Source of the DNA: Sphagnum magellanicum
Lineage: Eukaryota; Streptophyta; Sphagnopsida; Sphagnales; Sphagnaceae
Length of the DNA: 64,000 nucleotides
Assembly (NCBI GenBank): GCA_021904315.1
Contig: CM038920.1
Location: forward strand, 13,144,001-13,208,000
Direction: 5' to 3'
Below are positions 11,567 through 23,068 of this stretch, in pieces; within the stretch, counting starts at the first letter, position 1; each line of letters begins with the position of its first letter. The translations under genes were made by a program, and so were the position numbers. The notes below the pieces were generated by a model, which searched no databases, was not told where the DNA came from, and worked only from the letters and a program-made list of their open reading frames with translations.

Positions 11567-12508
11567 TACATATAATAAAGGACGTCATGAAACATCATTT
11601 CATCCATCCGTCCATCCATCCGATCATCCATTCGTCTTGTCATGGTTTGTTTACTCCAATAGGGCGAAGAAAAAGTGAAATATAGACGTGATGCGGTGGA
11701 AAATAATATATATTAATGTTGTAAATTTTTATTTTTATTTTTATTTTTTATTTTGGGGTTTTTGGACTTAGGTACACTCATCCTGTCTCTTTCTCAACAA
11801 CCACTGAAAGAGTTGGGTTGGGCTTGTTTTTTTTTTTGAAATTTTATTTAGAATATTGGAAATTTTCAATGCTTTTTACATTGCCATAATTTTTTATTAT
11901 AGTTCAATGGATGTCAAAGCGAGTACCCGTTAAACACACTTTTATTAGATATTGGCAATTTTAAGGCTCGCATTTGCCATACTAATAATGGCAATGGATG
12001 TCAGTTGCCATTTTAGCACACAAACTTAATAGATATATTGGTAATTGCAATGATCAGATTGCCCAAAAAAACAATTTTGCCAATAATAATAATATGCTGG
12101 ATGCCAAAGATATTATTATGATGCATGTGAAAATTGGTTGCACCAGAAACCCTAACCATTACAAACAAGGAGGGGTCTGGATATTGGAACTTATCAACAT
12201 ACAAAAACAAAGAAATAATTTTCAACAGATTGATACCTATTAAATAAGTAACTTACTACTTACTTACAAGTTGAACAACGTTGGGGTATATTTGCCATCT
12301 CCGGTTTATTCCCATGGTCAGCTGTATATTGCTGGCTCACAGGTCACAAGTAGTGCAAACATCAAGATTTTCAGCGGCCAGGGTCCTGATGGATACATGC
12401 ACAATGTTGTATGTAAAGAGGTTTTGGAAATGTAGTTTGTAATTGTAATTTTGTAATATGTATTGTCAAATACACACACCTGTGCATTAGGCATGGGGTT
12501 CAAACTAG
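11567..12508 (+). mobile_element. Helitron 3' portion with Pif1-type helicase remnant
   Basis: Ends in a hairpin with 7-bp arms including two G:T pairs (CCTGTGC-ATTAG-GCATGGG, 12479-12497), then gttcaaa and CTAG (12505-12508) followed by T. The last tens of bases match the end of the preceding element (aaatacacacac, tgtgcatta, ggttcaaactagt). About 70 bp upstream lies the end of a Pif1-like helicase frame, exactly where autonomous Helitrons carry it. The left boundary is not proven. A CATCC module at 11576-11690 begins the segment, and 11700-12240 is AT-rich without recognisable Rep sequence. Confidence 0.65.
12277..12435 (+). pseudogene. C-terminus of Helitron Pif1-type helicase (fragment)
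   Basis: An open frame to a TAG at 12433-12435 encodes VYLPSPVYSHGQLYIA followed by GSQVTSS, NIKIF and a terminal NVVCKEVL. This matches the strongly conserved end of Helitron and PIF1-family helicases (YLPxPVFSHGQLYVAxSRVTS...NVVYKEV). A stop at 12241-12243 closes the frame upstream and the remaining helicase motifs are missing. The conserved SRVTS arginine appears as Gln. It is a decayed remnant and cannot function alone. Confidence 0.8.
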
Positions 12509-12509
12509 T

Positions 12510-12850
12510 ATTTTGTATAAAGGGGGTATTTTTTTAGTCACAATTTCCTTGAATCCTTATAGTTTTTTTGTTCTTAAAGAAAATTTAAAACTCAAAAAAG
12601 TCTTTCAATATGGAGGAATCAAAATATGAAAAGAAATAAGTACATTGAATAATTTTTCATAGATCAAATAAGTTTGCAAAAGGAAAGATTGTCCATTATT
12701 GAAAAATAGGCAACTAGCTTTGAATTCCACTAGTGCCAAGAGTCAAAAACGTCACATTGCAACATCAAAATAATAAAAAAGGAACATATCATACAACATG
12801 TATGATATGAATGTGCAAAGTTAAAATGCAATCATGCAACACAAACCAAG
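12510..12850. other. AT-rich flank of Helitron
   Basis: A-rich sequence without coding signal. Nothing else is recognised. Confidence 0.5.
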
Positions 12851-12852
12851 AG

Positions 12853-12943
12853 AGCCAAAATAGGAAGTGCAAAGGAATCTCTTTAACTAGTTTAAAGATA
12901 TTCTTGTGCACTTCCTATTTTGGCTTTAAAGAGATTCCTTTGC
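12853..12943. repeat. Long imperfect hairpin with competing stems
   Basis: 12853-12871 and 12907-12925 are perfect 19-bp reverse complements (AGCCAAAATAGGAAGTGCA). Pairing continues inward with mismatches to a small CTAGT-type loop, giving arms of about 36 bp. A second perfect complementary pair of 18 bp (12869-12886 with 12926-12943, GCAAAGGAATCTCTTTAA) overlaps the first, so two foldings compete. No flanking duplication was identified. It could be a small foldback element or a small-RNA precursor. Confidence 0.75.
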
Positions 12944-13089
12944 TTATTTGGCTCACCACTAGCTAAAAGAGAAGTGAAAACTCCTTTTTCATCACTACTA
13001 GCTCATGATTCTTGTAATTCTTTGACATTTGATTTCATATTTATTGTTGTGATCGAGTAGATTGCTTAAAACTCTCCACACTCCCCTTA

Positions 13090-13304
13090 TGGTGCATTTA
13101 CACTTAATGTTAAATCAATGTTAAATGAAAATCTAGGTGGCATCCTAGGTGGCACCTAATGTTAAATGGGTGATAGTTTAATGTTAAGTGAATTTTAGCT
13201 TAACATAAAATTTTCATGATAACTAGGTTTAAGTTTTAAACGGGCTAGCATGGTGTTAGGGGAATCAACATTAGAGTACCTAGCACCGAGTGTGAACACA
13301 CCTT
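13090..13304. mobile_element. MITE-like element
   Basis: About 215 bp with imperfect terminal inverted repeats: 13090-13105 and 13289-13304 agree at 12 of 16 positions when one is reverse-complemented (consensus like AWGGTGYRTTYACACT). The interior repeats TTAATGTTAA words on both strands and encodes nothing. Possible flanking T/A-rich duplication is ambiguous, so the superfamily (hAT or PIF/Harbinger style) is unresolved. Confidence 0.45.
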
Positions 13305-14040
13305 TAGACTTTCTTTTGCAAGATAAACCCCCCAAAACCCTAATCATTGTGAAACCTCAAACAAAGTCATGTGATGTTTTAGCAAATTTTAGTGCCACAA
13401 AAAAAATTTAGTGGCCCAATTCCCAAAATTTTGGCATTTAGGATAATGATATTTTTAAAGGAGTGTAATGCCATGGTTCCAAACTGAACAAAATAATAAC
13501 CCTTGACTTTTCTCCTCTCTTCTTTTTTCAGATTTTTGTTGTTTTTGAAAATTAGAGATTTTTTTAAAACAGTAAATTTAGTCAAAATTGCATTAGAAAG
13601 TCCAATTTGTCCACAAAATTTTCCAATTTTTTTAATAAAAAATCGCCAGGTTGTGAAAACTATCCAAAATTGAAAAAAAAAAAAAGCTGAAAATTTCAAT
13701 CTACAAAACAAACTTACCATCCTAATTTTATTTTATTTTATTTTCAGTTTTGTGATATCACAAATTCTTTTAAAAAGCAGAAAAATTAGGCAAAAATTTG
13801 CCTACTTAAGTAGAGAATCCGACCCCTAAAAAAAACCCTCCCAAATTTGATTTCCCAAAATTTTGTTGTCCCAAAAACAAACGACTAAAAATTGTCCCCC
13901 AAAAAAACAATTGCTCAAGTTTTGTTTTTGGGCGAATTTCCACACGCCCTGGCAAATTGTTTTTTGAGGACCCTTTTTTTTTTTCTTTTTTTTGTTTTTG
14001 GCTATAGTGTAATTTCGACTAAAATCTGTCGCTTGGGGGG

Positions 14041-14042
<2 letters not shown>
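13305..14042. other. AT-rich intergenic DNA
   Basis: Many A- and T-homopolymers (13372-13420, 13670-13690, 13975-14000). No gene or repeat family recognised. Confidence 0.5.

Positions 14043-14076
<34 letters not shown>
14043..14076 (+). repeat. 34-base G homopolymer
   Basis: An uninterrupted run of 34 G, followed by T and four more G, with six G and CC just before. On the minus strand it would read poly-C. G-quadruplex formation is expected for such a tract. Its exact length is likely to be unreliable in the assembly. Confidence 0.9.
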
Positions 14077-14077
<1 letters not shown>

Positions 14078-15849
14078 GGGGTTTGCACAATCGCCAGTTT
14101 TTGGACCTCACAAAATTGGCGAAAAAGAAACACGTGACGTCACCAGTTAGTGATACACGGGTCAACGGAATGGTCGAAGGGAAGGGAGGCAGGGATGGAG
14201 AAACTGACGACCAAACAGACGACCAAACAGACGACCGAACTCGCTGGCTGGCGAATAATAATCCGGTCGTCGTTACCGACAAACTCCGACACAGAACTTG
14301 GAAGGATGACAAGAGCAGATCGTGCATCGGTGATGAGTTTTTGTTTTTTTCCCGTTAAAAAAAAAATAATAATTTGGCTGTAAAAGTGGCGTGCAAAAGC
14401 AGGCAATCGTCAGAAAGGCATGGGCTAAAAAACATTCAAAGAAATCTCCCAAAAAAACCAAAATCCAAAACACAGGACCAACAACAAACAGCAACAAAGC
14501 AACGAACTTCTCCTAATCGCACGCCGCCTGCAGCAGCAGCACACACGACGAAACGGCAGGCCAAAAATTCTTCTTCACGCGCTTCATTCCCAAAATGGGT
14601 TCTCATCTTGGGTAGTAGTAGTAGATCTGGCAGGCACCCAAAGTCGGCCGGGTTTTCATGGATTGCGCAGCTACGTTTTGGTCCCCATTTCTTGGAAGAA
14701 CTCGGCGGCCGCAGCAGCAGCAACAACTACAACAGCTAGAGAAGAGCGGTTTGTCGTCGGCCTTGTAATTCGGCCGGGGTTTTCATCCCAACCGCATTGA
14801 AATTCGAGGTGGGTTTTGCGTGTACTAGGTGCTCCCGACTTTTCTCTGACTCACATGCCTGGATCTTGCTCTTCTACTGCTCCAGCAGCTTGTGACCCTT
14901 AGGGTTTGTAGCCATAGGAGTCGGTCAGTACTGTGCATTCGTTCTACTGACATGATGCATGCTCCTTCCTTATAAAACCCTAGCATGGGGTTCCTTAGAT
15001 TATTCACAACCTTGGATTTTGCCAACCCTAATCTTCTTCAGCAGCTTCATGAGCTTTGATCCACCTCTCAGCTGAAGTGCTCTCTGTACTGGGGTTATAT
15101 TATGGGTATCCAGGGACATGACTGCTTGCTTATAGTCACATGATGCTCTCTGTAGCTTGAAACTTAGTAGGAGTTTTTAAGTGTGCAAATTTGGCCAAGT
15201 GTTGTTCTTCTGAGACCAGTGAAATTCTTAGATTGAACACTAGGAAAACAAGGGTAAGGCATTTCCTACCCCCACTCATTTACACCAAACCGCACATTCA
15301 TTCCCTAAGTGGCATGTAAATCCTAGTGAAGTGTTTTATTCTATGAGATAGGTAAAATACATGGAAGACTAGGAACAAAGGGCATTTCCTACCCCCACCC
15401 ATTTGCACCAAGCTGCACATTCCCTAAGTGGCATGCAAATCTGATGAATTGTTTTCTTCTTCGATATTGGTGAAATACATTGAAGACTAGTAGGAACAAG
15501 GGGCCATTTCCTAACCCCCCCTATATTTTACACACAAGCTTTGTACATTGCTCAAACTTGCTGCTGGAGGTCCACATATTTTGGTCAGCCCTGTAATCCT
15601 TGAGATTATTTCAAGTTGCAGAATTGTCAGTGCCAGTAATTGGGTAGCAGTCAGGTTACTAACAACTGCCTCCAAGTATAAATGCTATGTTGACCATGTT
15701 TTGCAATCTGAGGTTTATTTCAAGCTTTTCTTGACTACTACTACTTTCTGGCAACCTTCTCATGAAAAGCATTAAATCAAAGACATCATGCTGCATACAT
15801 GTGATGTGGATATTCATTTTCTAACACAATTTCCCAACAATCAAATTAG
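14077..15849 (+). promoter_or_regulatory. Putative promoter and 5' leader of the copine gene
   Basis: The base composition becomes clearly GC-richer between 14090 and 14820, with CpG-containing words, a GACGACCAAACA trinucleotide-style repeat (14208-14240) and AGC/CAG runs (14528-14545, 14710-14735). A likely 5' leader exon ends at about 14809 (attcgag|gtgggt), and a leader intron would end at the acceptor before 15850 (caaattag|gtctc). No TATA box could be fixed with confidence. The ORFs here lack any family resemblance and are read as leader or promoter sequence. Confidence 0.4.
15235..15530. repeat. Tandem repeat of about 125 bp, 2.3 copies
   Basis: Units start near 15243, 15369 and 15491, sharing words such as catttcctacccccac, gcacattc, ccctaagtggcatg and gaagactag. 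They lie in the presumed 5' leader intron of the copine gene. No coding role is seen. Confidence 0.75.
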
Positions 15850-15882
15850 GTCTCAGAATCAAGCTGCATCGGGGAATCAATC

Positions 15883-18800
15883 ATGGGAAATTGCTTCTCA
15901 GATGTAGCTGGAGGTGAACAGGCTGTTGGGGGTGTACAAAGCCGCAATGCCGTAGACTGGCAGAGTGATGTCTTTGAGGCTGTGGAAAATCTTGGTGGAA
16001 CACGGGGCCTCTCTTCTCAAATACAGGTTGGAATTTTGTTGTTTACCAATTATGTAAAGCTGGAGTAGTAGTGTGTTAGTTTAAGTGTGCATGTTCTCAA
16101 ATCACTCTCTGTCTCAATTGGAAGAAGCATCTAGGATAAAACCTAGCCAGGCCATGTGAGTGCAGTGGATCCTCCTCATCAAGGGTTCAGAAGGACCCAT
16201 GAAGGAATCACTTCACAATTGTCTATTACCATGGTGGGTGGTCTAGGAGGTCTTGTTTCACTGCCTCTTTGGCAAATCAACTTCATTCCGCAACAGGAAA
16301 AGAAATCTCATTGGTTGACAATTGTACAGGTTTCACTCTATAACATCCTTCATAACTGGTCCATCTTGGTTTTTTTGTGGGGTTTGGTGCAGTTATCATT
16401 TTCAGCAAACAAGTTACGAGTCATGGATACCTTTTCTAAGGTGAGTCTTTCCTGCAACTGGAGCTGGGGATTGCTGCTGTTTCTTGGTGTGAATTTTGTC
16501 CCTGGCTATCCCTGCCCATTGTCTGTTCTCTTCCTTTCTCTTCATTCTGCCCCCTCCACATCCAGCAAGGAATTTTAATCACCTGGAATTTTTGTATGTG
16601 TAGCTGCATGTTTTTTTGTTATTTATAGCAGTGTGGATGTGGATGCAGAGTGATCCCATGCTAGTTGGATTCTTAAAGCGCTTTGATGGCTCACTTGAAG
16701 AACTTGGACGCACAGAAGTTGTTTTAAATTCATCATCGCCAAACTGGGTGAAGGAGTTGAGAGTAGAATACCGATTTGAAGAGGTGCAGCAACTTCTGTG
16801 AGTCTTTTTGTGTGCCCTCCCCTCATCAACAATGTGTAATTTCCACCATGTAACCTCATCATTTTTGTAATGTATAAATTGATGTACCAGACTCAATACC
16901 CTTTGTGTTTTGATGAGTCGTGTGTACTATTCTGATGTCTTTTCTACCTTGCTGTACAGGCTCAGAGTTTATGACATTGACACAAACTTTGCCAATATTT
17001 CTTCAGAGGTGCAAACTTGCATCCAACTTGATCAGATTGCATATCAGATTATTGATCAATTTATTGTTAGTGACCGTTACTGGTCCATGCTGTAGCAAGA
17101 TTAAATTTTTTTTCTCATTTTTCTTTCTTCTTTGAACATGGCAGACAAAGCTCTGGCCACAGGAAGGTTTCTCATAGATAAGTGATGACATGGAAATGGG
17201 TTCCCCATCCACAAGTGGGTTTAGCAATGTTTTGTGACTTGTTTTGTAGTCTCTGCAGAAGCTTCAACTACAAGACCAGGAATTTCTTGGAGAGGTGGTG
17301 TGTGCTCTTTCAGAGGTAAATTGGTCTTGCATTTTAAGTGGCTGATGAGCCTGTTTTGTTGACTGAAAGACTGCACCCATGACAGTTTTTAGAATTTTGA
17401 TTTTCTCTCTAGAGTCTGTCTCTGTATACTGAATGGATGGAGATGTTGGTTGGGGAGCAGATTGTGATGGCGCCCAATCAGAAATTCACGGTGCCACTAC
17501 ATGGGCAGGGAGAGCGGGTACATCAGCATGATTGGGGCTCACTCACTATCACTGCTGAAGAGATGGTCAAGTCAAAGTCCTTGGTGGAGATTGTTGTCAG
17601 ATGTGCTGAGTTGGATAATAAGGACCTTTTCTCCAAAAGTGTATATCTCCTAAACCCTAAAAGAGAGCCTTATTCATGACCACTAAAGGACCAGGAAAAA
17701 TAGATTTCGATAGCATTCTAAGTTGAGTCACAAGGCTTTAAATTAAAGGTGGGAACAATTTCTGCACTCTGCACAATGTGACCTTCAACTTTGAATCTAT
17801 TCTGCTGCAGGACCCGTTTATCAGAATTTCAAGACTTCAAGAGGATGGCTCTGCAACATCAGTCTACAGGACAGAAGTGAAGAAAAACAATCTCAACCCC
17901 ACCTGGAAACCAATTAGAATAAACCTACAACAGCTTTGCAATGGGGATATGGTAAGGACATTGACAATTTTCCCGCACACAGTTGGGTTCAAACTATTTC
18001 ATTTGCTGCAAGAGAACCAAAAATGTGATGACTTCTGTGTCACAAAGGAAACTAGAGCTATCAAAACTGCATATTTCATTCAATAGAGCTACCAAAACTT
18101 GATCTTTGCTGTATGAAATCTGGGGAATATGCTAAGGTCTTTGTTGAGGTTTGAGCCTTGTGTGTAAGTAGTTTAATCCAGACAAGTTCTAAGGGGGTCT
18201 AAGAAGTAGTATATCCTTCAGTTATTAACTTGTTTTGGGTATTTTCCAGGATCGACCATTGAAGATTGAGTGCTGCAATTTCAATATCAATGGATCTCAT
18301 GATCTAATTGGGTAAGCCAGAAAGTCCTCTGAATTGTAGAGATGAATTTTGTATTTTGGAGCTCCAGTGATTTTTTCCTTCCCAAATGATTAGTGTCACT
18401 ACAGGAAGCATGAAAGGCTCAGAGGTAACAACAGGGTCTCTACAAGAGTGATGATCCTGTGGATTAAGGACCCACATTTTTGAAGTATGAAACTATTCGA
18501 AATGGTTAGTATCTGACTAACCTTGAGACCCATGGTTATTCCTGAGATGATTGTGTGTGCAGGGTTACTCAGATATCCTTAAATGGGCTGCTGGAGTTGA
18601 TGAGAACACGCCTGCCTCAGGATCTGAATCGACCTGTGCAGAACCAGAACAAGCAGCCTGGTGTGTCCAAGGTCTGGAACTTTCTATACGGCCAGATCAT
18701 TAATATTTTGGAAGTCTCCTGAAAGGTCAAAGAACTAGTAGGTCAGGATTAAACCCCAAATTGTAGGAATGAAGATACCAAACAGAATTGGACTCTCAAA

Positions 18801-21061
18801 AAACCATCTTTGTTGCTCATCAGTCTACAAATTTTTCATTACAGAGTTTCAATCTGTCTGTTACTCTTGTACTTGTCTGGTGCAGACAGGAGGGAAATTC
18901 TATGTGGAAAGCTGTGTAATTACACCCATTAAAAGCTTTATAGATTATGTTACTGGTGGCTGTGAGCTCAACTTTATGGTTGCAGTTGACTTCACAGGTG
19001 AGCTGGATGAAGCATCTGCTGTTGATTGTGGTTTACAGAGGTGATTTTTAAAAGAAATTCATATGCAAATGCAAGGCTGGTACTGCAAAATTTCCTGTTG
19101 GAAGAGTTCTCTCATTTTAAACACACTTGCATATGACCCTGTAAATAACTGGGTTTTAGTAGCTGGAGAGTGGAAACAATACCCACCCAAAGCTCTGACA
19201 AAGGAAGAATATATGTAGCATGGATGGCTTCAGCTAGTTTTTCCTTACGGAAATAGAGATCTACTTTTTGCTAATATTGCATTGGGGCTTCCATGCAGCA
19301 TCGAATGGAAATCCTCTTCAACCAGACTCTCTGCATTATTTTGATCCATCAGGCGGCCGGTTAAATGCCTATCAAACCGTGAGTACCATCTACCTTATCA
19401 CTTGTATTTCTTTACTCTTACACAGCAGAGGACCTTGCAATTGTCAGATGCTAGAAATTCTGTCTATTTCTGGTTTTCATATCAACACCAGTCTTTAGCT
19501 GTATGTTGAGCTGAAGCTGAACTTAATATTTGCTCTTCACAGGCTATTCAGGCAGTTGGTCAGGTCATACACCATTATGACACTGATAAGCGATTTCCTT
19601 GTTGGGGTTTTGGAGGTCGCCCCATTGATGGACCTGTGTCGCACTGCTTTGCACTGAACGGAAACAACTTGAATCCAGTGGTGAGTGACAAAGTGCTTAG
19701 TGTTAAATTGTCCATAGTAGCTAACAGATCTATGGTCTCTGAAAACTTCAATTAGTTTGGACCCACTTCTTCTTCACTGTTAAGTAAGAAGCTGATTCTG
19801 TTGTTTTGAATCTTTGCCAATAGGTGGATGGAATCAATGGGATTATGTTTGCCTACTCACAGGCTCTCAGGAATATCACATTGGCAGGGCCTACTTTGTT
19901 TGCACCGGTTATAAATATGGCAGCTTCAATTGCATCTCAACATGTCTCTCAGGACAACCAAAAATATTTTGTCCTGCTTATTATTACGGTGGGCAGAAGT
20001 TTGTTTTTCCTCCTGCAATTTTCTTATGGTTGCTGCTAATTTTATGAATGGATGAGATTATTTTGGAAACAAGAAGAAAGATATCACAGAGGCTGACCTC
20101 TGCTTTCTGACATTATCTCCGATTTTCAGAGTTTGTCAACTGTGTGTGTGGGTGGGTTTTACACCTTTCTGTTTTCATTTATTTCCTTCATGTGAGCTGC
20201 TCTTGCAATGCAAAAAAAATTCAGCAAATTTATTTTAAAATATGAAATGTGCTGTAATGCTTGGCAGGATGGTGTTATTACAGATTTGCAGCAGACAATA
20301 ATAGCAATCATTAATGCAGCAGAGCTTCCACTGTCGCTGTTAATTGTGGGTGTAGGGGGTGCTGATTTCACAGAGATGGAGGTAATACATTCTTTATGTG
20401 AGAGATCTACTATTGACATGCTTGAAACTGAATTTCAGAAATGGGTGTCAGTTCTGCCAGCAGAGAGTGTGTGTTATGGTATTCATTTTTTGAACCTGGT
20501 TTGCTGTCACATCCAATTTACATAGATATATATGTACTCTGATGTGGTGTATTCATCCATTTTGGACATTTTCAGTGATCCATTGGGTTGGTTTTGCTCA
20601 GACTCTGGATGCTGACAAGAAACGCTTATCCGGACCAGATGGACGGGTGGCTGCACGGGACATTGTCCAGTTCATGCCCATGAGGAATGTGGCACGTAAG
20701 TATTTCCTCTTAAACCAAGCACACGCTTGTAGGAGCAGAGAAAAATAATTTGAATACAATGTCTCTCAAAGGGAAAGACAATCAAATAGAGAGCCATAGG
20801 CACACAGCATAGATCGGCAAACATTGGAGGGTGGGTGGTGATAATGGCCCTAAACCCTAAACCTACAAATATTATCAGTGTTATAGGTGTAAAACTATCT
20901 GTGCTTACTTGTTGGTGGGGGCTGCTGGTGTAGCAGATGGAGCATCAGTAGCCAGAAGTCTTCTGGCTGAACTCCCAGGCCAGTTGCTGGAGTACATGAA
21001 GTCAAGGGGGATTGTTCCAGGAAACAGACCCTTAGTTCAACCACATGCATTTGCCAGTTGA
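15883..21061 (+). CDS. Copine (BONZAI-type calcium-dependent phospholipid-binding protein)
   Basis: Complete spliced frame of 1824 nt, 607 aa, matching plant BONZAI copines of about 580 aa. BONZAI copines act at the plasma membrane in calcium signalling, growth and restraint of defence. The N-terminus MGNCFSD has Gly2 for myristoylation and Cys4 for a possible second lipid, as in BONZAI proteins. C2A occupies roughly residues 47-165, with the loop-1 aspartate pair in MDTFSKSDP (D60, D66) and YDID in loop 3. C2B occupies roughly 188-315, with the KDLFSKSDPF loop. The copine von Willebrand A domain covers roughly 333-580, starting TGGKFYVES and [25 protein letters not shown]-like residues are D367, T369 and S371. 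The frame ends ...PHAFAS then TGA. The start is the only Met giving the myristoylation signal. Residue numbers depend on the exon map. No RING or other added domain is seen. Confidence 0.95.
15883..21061 (+). other. Copine coding-exon map (16 exons)
   Basis: Exons: 15883-16026, 16393-16440, 16649-16797, 16960-17008, 17250-17315, 17413-17640, 17811-17951, 18250-18311, 18563-18671, 18886-18997, 19299-19378, 19543-19680, 19824-19988, 20268-20381, 20602-20695, 20937-21061. All introns are GT-AG. The frame is kept across all 15 junctions, and family motifs run continuously across them. The acceptor at 17250 has an in-frame alternative nine bases downstream (17259). Boundaries may be off by a base or two. 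Confidence 0.88.
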
Positions 21062-23063
21062 TATGATTAGTATGCTAGAAGGTCATGTGTGGAAGGTTTT
21101 AGCTTGGTGATGAATGAATCTTCCCTATTGTTTTGATTTTCAAAGTTGGGAGAGAGAGGCCTGTCAATACTTTGGTACCCACTTTTTAGGTGATCTTTGT
21201 AGCCTGTACAACTTTTGGACATTCTTGAAGCTTGGCCATTGATACAAGAAGCTCTAGGACCAGATCTTGACCATGACTAGCATGAAGCTCAAGTGATCAA
21301 AGTTTTTCTTTGAACCACCAACTATGTAGGTTCTCTGCACTTCAGGTTTTCTGTTTCTTGATTTTAATTCAAGATTGTGTACCTCATATGTTCAGTGGTA
21401 TGACAATAAAAAAACATTATTGGAGCATGCTAAGTAGCCCAGCCCGCAAGGTCACCCTACTGCCTGTTGCATTTGGCAGTAAGAGGATTGGGTGTTGGGT
21501 ACATCTTTCAAGGTGGACTTCTCTTAAATTCCTTTATTGGTTTTCTTGTGCATATTTTTGCAAGGGTGTGTTGGGTCTCCAGGCTGATTTGTAGGAGATA
21601 TCCTGAGTTGTGCCTTAACATATTGCTCAAACAAGATGGTCATAATGGTTCCAGTTGATTGTTATGAGGATTTTGAAATCAATGGAGTTTCATGTGTTGG
21701 GATCAAAGCTCCACTAGTTTCACTGATTCTTTGGGGACACACAAGCGAACCCCAGAATTTGTTGATTGTGTGCATGTTCCAATTGTCCAAGATTGCCATA
21801 AACTGATGGAAGTCCATTGGAGATTCATGGCAGCTCATCTCTGTCTAAATTTAACATTTGTATTTCATGTTTAACACAAGTAGTGGTGAACTTAACCAAC
21901 CAATTAAACATGAATCTCATTCGCATAATATCTCATTGCAAGGTTTCACAAAATTATTATTGTTGCATGTATGAAAACTATCACAATCAAAGAATTTTCA
22001 ACACGCACAAAAGCTAAAACAAAATTATACATACAAGGTTGAACCTATGTCCGTTCACACCCAAAAGGTAATTTAAAACAAAACCATGGAAGCATGCAAG
22101 AAAATATACAAATAAATTTTATTTATTAAAAACATGAAATAAGAAACGTTTAAAACATAACTTCATACACCAAATTGGTGTTGAAGGGAGTAATATTTTG
22201 TGTTCATTTTTTTGTTGAACTGTCAATAATGGATATCCTAAGAGCAATTTAATAATAAATGGTGACTTGTTATGAAAACCTATTAGAAAATAAAATTCTT
22301 TTTATAATTTGGCTACTTATAACAATTAGGAATAAATATTTCATGAAATTGATTCAAACTATTTTTATCTTTTTTGACGTCTTTTTAAAACAAGGAACAT
22401 TATAACCAAAATTTTTTTTTTCAAAAAAAATCCCAACAATGTGAAATTTCACGCCAAAAAAACACTGAGAATTAGACTACCTTTATTTGTACCCCTTTAA
22501 AGACTTAATTCAAAAAAAAATCCATATAAAAACTTTCATATAAAAGCTTCCATATGATTGTTTAATGAACCTTTTTACCACATTCTTCAATAAATTGGTG
22601 AGAAATGGATGGTGATAGACGTACTTCATCCATGAATGACAAATGATGAATTACAAATAAATGAATTATCAATTTTTTTAATGAATCACAAAATTTATAT
22701 ACATTTAATTACTTGCTTCGGTGTAGTTCAAGATGTCATTTGTGACAATTATGTGCATATATAAATGTAATATATGGGCCAATTTGACAATCCAGTATTA
22801 AAATTTTAATTGATTTTCAAAAATTGAATTCGACACCCTTTTTTAATTATTTTAATATTTGACAAAAGGAGAAGTATTGATTACCAAATTGATAAAGGTG
22901 GAATATTAATTCACTAAAAATTGATGTCAATTACATTTTCATGGAGTTAAAGGGGGTTGAATAATCTACTTATAAAATAATGAAAAAGTCATTATTAATT
23001 TATCTCATCATCAAGCTATTGATTCTCTCATGTGCACATACTAGAAAGTTAGTTCATTTCTTT
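21062..23063. other. Copine 3' flank and AT-rich intergenic DNA
   Basis: The 3' untranslated region probably occupies the first several hundred bases (an aataaaa word near 21404). From about 21870 the sequence turns AT-rich with no coding signal or recognised repeat. Confidence 0.5.
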
Positions 23064-23068
23064 GTGAT

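Noticed and set aside
14374..14739. 121-codon frame before the copine gene
   Set aside because: Ser/Ala/Lys-rich translation of a simple-sequence leader. It does not connect in frame to the copine start and no homology is recognised.
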